From the NCBI GenBank assembly GCA_905233475.1, contig CAJOEN010000004.1:16407-80406 (forward strand): a stretch of DNA of 64,000 nt, in the 5' to 3' direction. The DNA comes from an uncultured Bacteroidales bacterium (GTDB lineage Bacteria > Bacteroidota > Bacteroidia > Bacteroidales > P3). The notes under the pieces were generated by a model that worked only from the letters and a program-made list of their open reading frames with translations, was not told the DNA's origin and did no database searches. A program made the position numbers and the translations under genes. Shown piece by piece: positions 62,074 through 64,000 of this stretch (position 1 is its first letter; every line of letters begins with the position of its first letter).

Positions 62074-62910
62074 CTACTCAGTTTTAATTCGATTGATAAA
62101 CTCAGATATCGTTGTCAGATTATACACGTTGGGAATGGCATAGAAAGCTTCTTCCAATTTGTTTTTTGCCGACAACCATCCAATTCCATCGGTTATCCAA
62201 ACAAATTCAAATCCGTTTAAAGCATTTATTTTAGGCGCTATTTCTGTGTAAGAACGTGCAGTTTCGTTTAACTTAGAACCGCCACCACTATAGAAGTTAA
62301 CCTCAATCAGATATTTGCAATGATGTGCATCAACCACAAAGTCAAAGCGTTTTTTATCTTCACCAAGTACAACCAATTCTGGATATTCGGTTGAATATAC
62401 TTCTTGTTTATATTTGATGTCAGCCATTTTGAAAATGGATGCAACCTGGTCTTCCATCAAATGTCCACTTCTATTTTTTCTTGCATTGGTGTCAAGGCCT
62501 GTTTCCACGCCAAAAACATAGTCCACAAGATTCTTTACTTGTTTGTTTTGAAATACTTCATCAAGTCCTGTTTTGTGAATAAACGTAATTACACTTTCCA
62601 CGTCATAAAGCAAATCATTTATTTTTTTAATGTGTCCATTATCAATTATCACCTTTTTATTGTCGGATGTTCTTACAGCAATAAGTATTTCCATGATAGA
62701 GAAAGCTTTGGGGTTTTCGTTCCAAAGCTTGCGTATAGCACCATCCAAATCTTTTTGTCCAATTAAATAATTTAACTGATTAAGTTTTATGGCAATAGAA
62801 TCAACATTAAAGTGTATTTTTTTAAAATCACAGTAGAAATCTAATGTTGCATTGGTTTCTTTCAATTGTGAAAGAAATAGATCGAATTGTTCTTTAGTGT
62901 GTGTGTTCAT
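62074..62910 (-). CDS. DpnII-family type II restriction endonuclease
   Basis: 278 residues. The C-terminal half matches DpnII (R.DpnII/MboI group): QEVYSTEYPEL, KRFDFVVDAHHCKYLIEVNF with a PD-(D/E)xK-like core, GGGSKLNETARSYTEIAPKI, and FVWITDGIGW. It cuts GATC that is not adenine-methylated. Its start overlaps the stop of the DpnM-type methylase gene by 4 nt (ATGA). Full length for the family. Confidence 0.92.
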   Translation of the reverse strand: MNTHTKEQFDLFLSQLKETNATLDFYCDFKKIHFNVDSIAIKLNQLNYLIGQKDLDGAIRKLWNENPKAFSIMEILIAVRTSDNKKVIIDNGHIKKINDLLYDVESVITFIHKTGLDEVFQNKQVKNLVDYVFGVETGLDTNARKNRSGHLMEDQVASIFKMADIKYKQEVYSTEYPELVVLGEDKKRFDFVVDAHHCKYLIEVNFYSGGGSKLNETARSYTEIAPKINALNGFEFVWITDGIGWLSAKNKLEEAFYAIPNVYNLTTISEFINRIKTE

Positions 62911-63842
62911 ACAATAGCTTTATCAAACTGATGTTCAATGGGATTGTGTTGGTTCATAATTAGCAGTTCAGACAATTTTCCCCTTTTACTGGCCACTGCA
63001 TTTACTGAACGAGATGCGTAAACCCTCTGTATTTCAAACTCGGAATATATTTTCTCGAAAAACAAATCCTCGGGATTCTTTGCCGAACAGTCTGCGTTGC
63101 TTAACATCCAAAAACAATTCCCTTTTTGCGAAAGTTGGTTGCAGAAATCGGCAAGTCGCTTCTGCTCCAAATCATCAAAAGCCTCTTTCACATAAGTGTT
63201 GAAACTTGATGTGGAACTTAAAGGACGATATGGAGGATCGAAATAAATGAAATTAAGTAGTTTTTCATCAATTTTCGAGGCGGTTTCTGAAAAATCGCCG
63301 GTCATTATTTCTACATCGAATTTATTTAAAAGCTCGCTGTCCGCATATATCACTTCTTCATTACAAATAGTCGGTTTGGCATATTTTCCGAATGGCACAT
63401 TGAATTTCCCTTTTGAATTTTCCCTGTACAAGCCGTTGAAACAAGTCCTGTTGAGGAACAACAGCAGAGCAGTCTTTTCTATTATCGTAAGGTCATCGTT
63501 ATTGAAACTGTCACGCATTTTTAGATAATACTCTTTGCGCAAGACCTCGTCTGCTAGCAATAGATATTCTCTTTCAATTGCTTTTAAGCTTTTGACAAGA
63601 AGTTCGGGTTGCTCTTTTACCGTTTCGTAAGCATTGGTTAAATTGGTGTTGATGTCGTTTATTACTACTCGTTTTATATTCGGAAACTTTTGTAGCATAA
63701 AAAACATCATTGCACCACCGCCTATAAAGGGCTCCAGATAAACGAACTCTGCTGAGTTCAGTTCTCTCGGCAACGATGCTTCTAACTGCTCCAGCAGCTG
63801 TCCCTTGCCTCCAAGCCATTTTATAAACGGTTTCGCTTTCAT
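62907..63842 (-). CDS. Adenine-specific methyltransferase, DpnM/Dam type
   Basis: 311 residues of the alpha-type order: KPFIKWLGGKGQLLEQL (motif I with FxGxG-like WLGGKG) first, YLEPFIGGGAMMF, then FIYFDPPYRPLS (motif IV DPPY) at about two-thirds. Closest to Dam/DpnM methylases of GATC. It protects the chromosome and is the first gene of the operon, with promoter box TATATTTG at 63886-63893. Confidence 0.92.
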   Translation of the reverse strand: MKAKPFIKWLGGKGQLLEQLEASLPRELNSAEFVYLEPFIGGGAMMFFMLQKFPNIKRVVINDINTNLTNAYETVKEQPELLVKSLKAIEREYLLLADEVLRKEYYLKMRDSFNNDDLTIIEKTALLLFLNRTCFNGLYRENSKGKFNVPFGKYAKPTICNEEVIYADSELLNKFDVEIMTGDFSETASKIDEKLLNFIYFDPPYRPLSSTSSFNTYVKEAFDDLEQKRLADFCNQLSQKGNCFWMLSNADCSAKNPEDLFFEKIYSEFEIQRVYASRSVNAVASKRGKLSELLIMNQHNPIEHQFDKAIV

Positions 63843-63885
63843 TTATACTTGTTTACAATCGATAATATTATCAAACTTTAATTTG

Positions 63886-63893
63886 CAAATATA
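63886..63893 (-). promoter_or_regulatory. -7 box of the DpnII operon
   Basis: Minus-strand TATATTTG, 43 nt upstream of the methylase start. Confidence 0.55.
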
Positions 63894-63964
63894 CAAAAAA
63901 ATATTGGTGTCCGATAAAACTTTTTCGAGCTGCAGCGACCAACAGCAGTTGTCAATAAAAAAAC

Positions 63965-63994
63965 AGGGCTGACACTAACAAATGTCAGCCCTTT
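63965..63994 (+). terminator. Hairpin terminator near the right edge
   Basis: Perfect ten-base stem AGGGCTGACA / TGTCAGCCCT with loop CTAACAAA, flanked by A- and T-runs. It may close a gene to the right of the window (minus) or act on plus-strand readthrough. Confidence 0.75.
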
Positions 63995-64000
63995 GGTTTA

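Overview
The window comes from a chromosome of the Bacteroidota, most likely an anaerobic Bacteroidales. The evidence is consistent: genes are preceded by the Bacteroidetes promoter (TTTG, about 20 nt, TAnnTTTG) rather than Shine-Dalgarno sites; gldH sits in a holB-ricT-gldH-PBP1A cluster; a secreted nuclease carries a type IX secretion (T9SS) tail; adenylate kinase has the short lid; and there is a sodium-pumping methylmalonyl-CoA decarboxylase operon of the succinate-propionate type. Species cannot be fixed from the sequence alone.

Layout. 1-2.7 kb: 3' part of a type I restriction subunit (hsdR) and a YgjP-like metallopeptidase. 2.8-8.1 kb (minus): epimerase and methylmalonyl-CoA decarboxylase subunits, with an extremely cysteine-rich lipoprotein inside the operon. 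8.1-13.2 kb (minus): a complete diversity-generating retroelement (DGR): variable lipoprotein, MutS-like accessory gene, template repeat and reverse transcriptase, bracketed by two identical 40-bp direct repeats that are copies of one promoter. 13.3-17.3 kb: M64 peptidase, two small membrane proteins resembling ECF substrate-binding subunits, a Cu/Zn-type permease with an HMA domain. 17.4-28.1 kb: an accessory island with a decayed UPF0145 gene, a DUF262 protein, a WYL regulator near a HIRAN / small ORF / phage-type gene set, and three stand-alone AAA ATPases, each with a different repeated or symmetric element at its promoter. 28.1-59.5 kb: mostly core genes (T9SS nuclease, PAP2 phosphatase, obgE, adk, patatin, rnpB RNA, peptide-type ABC ATPase, lpxK, dnaB, holB, ricT, gldH, PBP1A, lepA, gmhA, mrp, tRNA-Gln, hutI, lolD, rlmB, nucleoside phosphorylase, mnmA between two paralogous secreted proteins). 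59.6-63.8 kb (minus): a DpnII-type restriction-modification operon with an extra unknown gene, followed by a MoeB/ThiF-like E1 protein.

The most notable system is the DGR. Template repeat (9551-9744) and variable repeat (10565-10758) are 194 bp each, align without gaps, and by hand differ at 28 positions, every one an adenine of the template on the coding strand. All 19 template asparagine codons have been altered in the target, so the element appears to have been active in rewriting the tip of a surface lipoprotein. The paired 40-bp repeats, the hairpins behind the variable repeat, and the reverse-transcriptase frame that runs open through the template make this copy worth closer study. Secondary interests are the 33-bp-period arrays in front of two ATPase genes, the 46-bp duplication around the third ATPase, and the unknown protein inside the DpnII operon.
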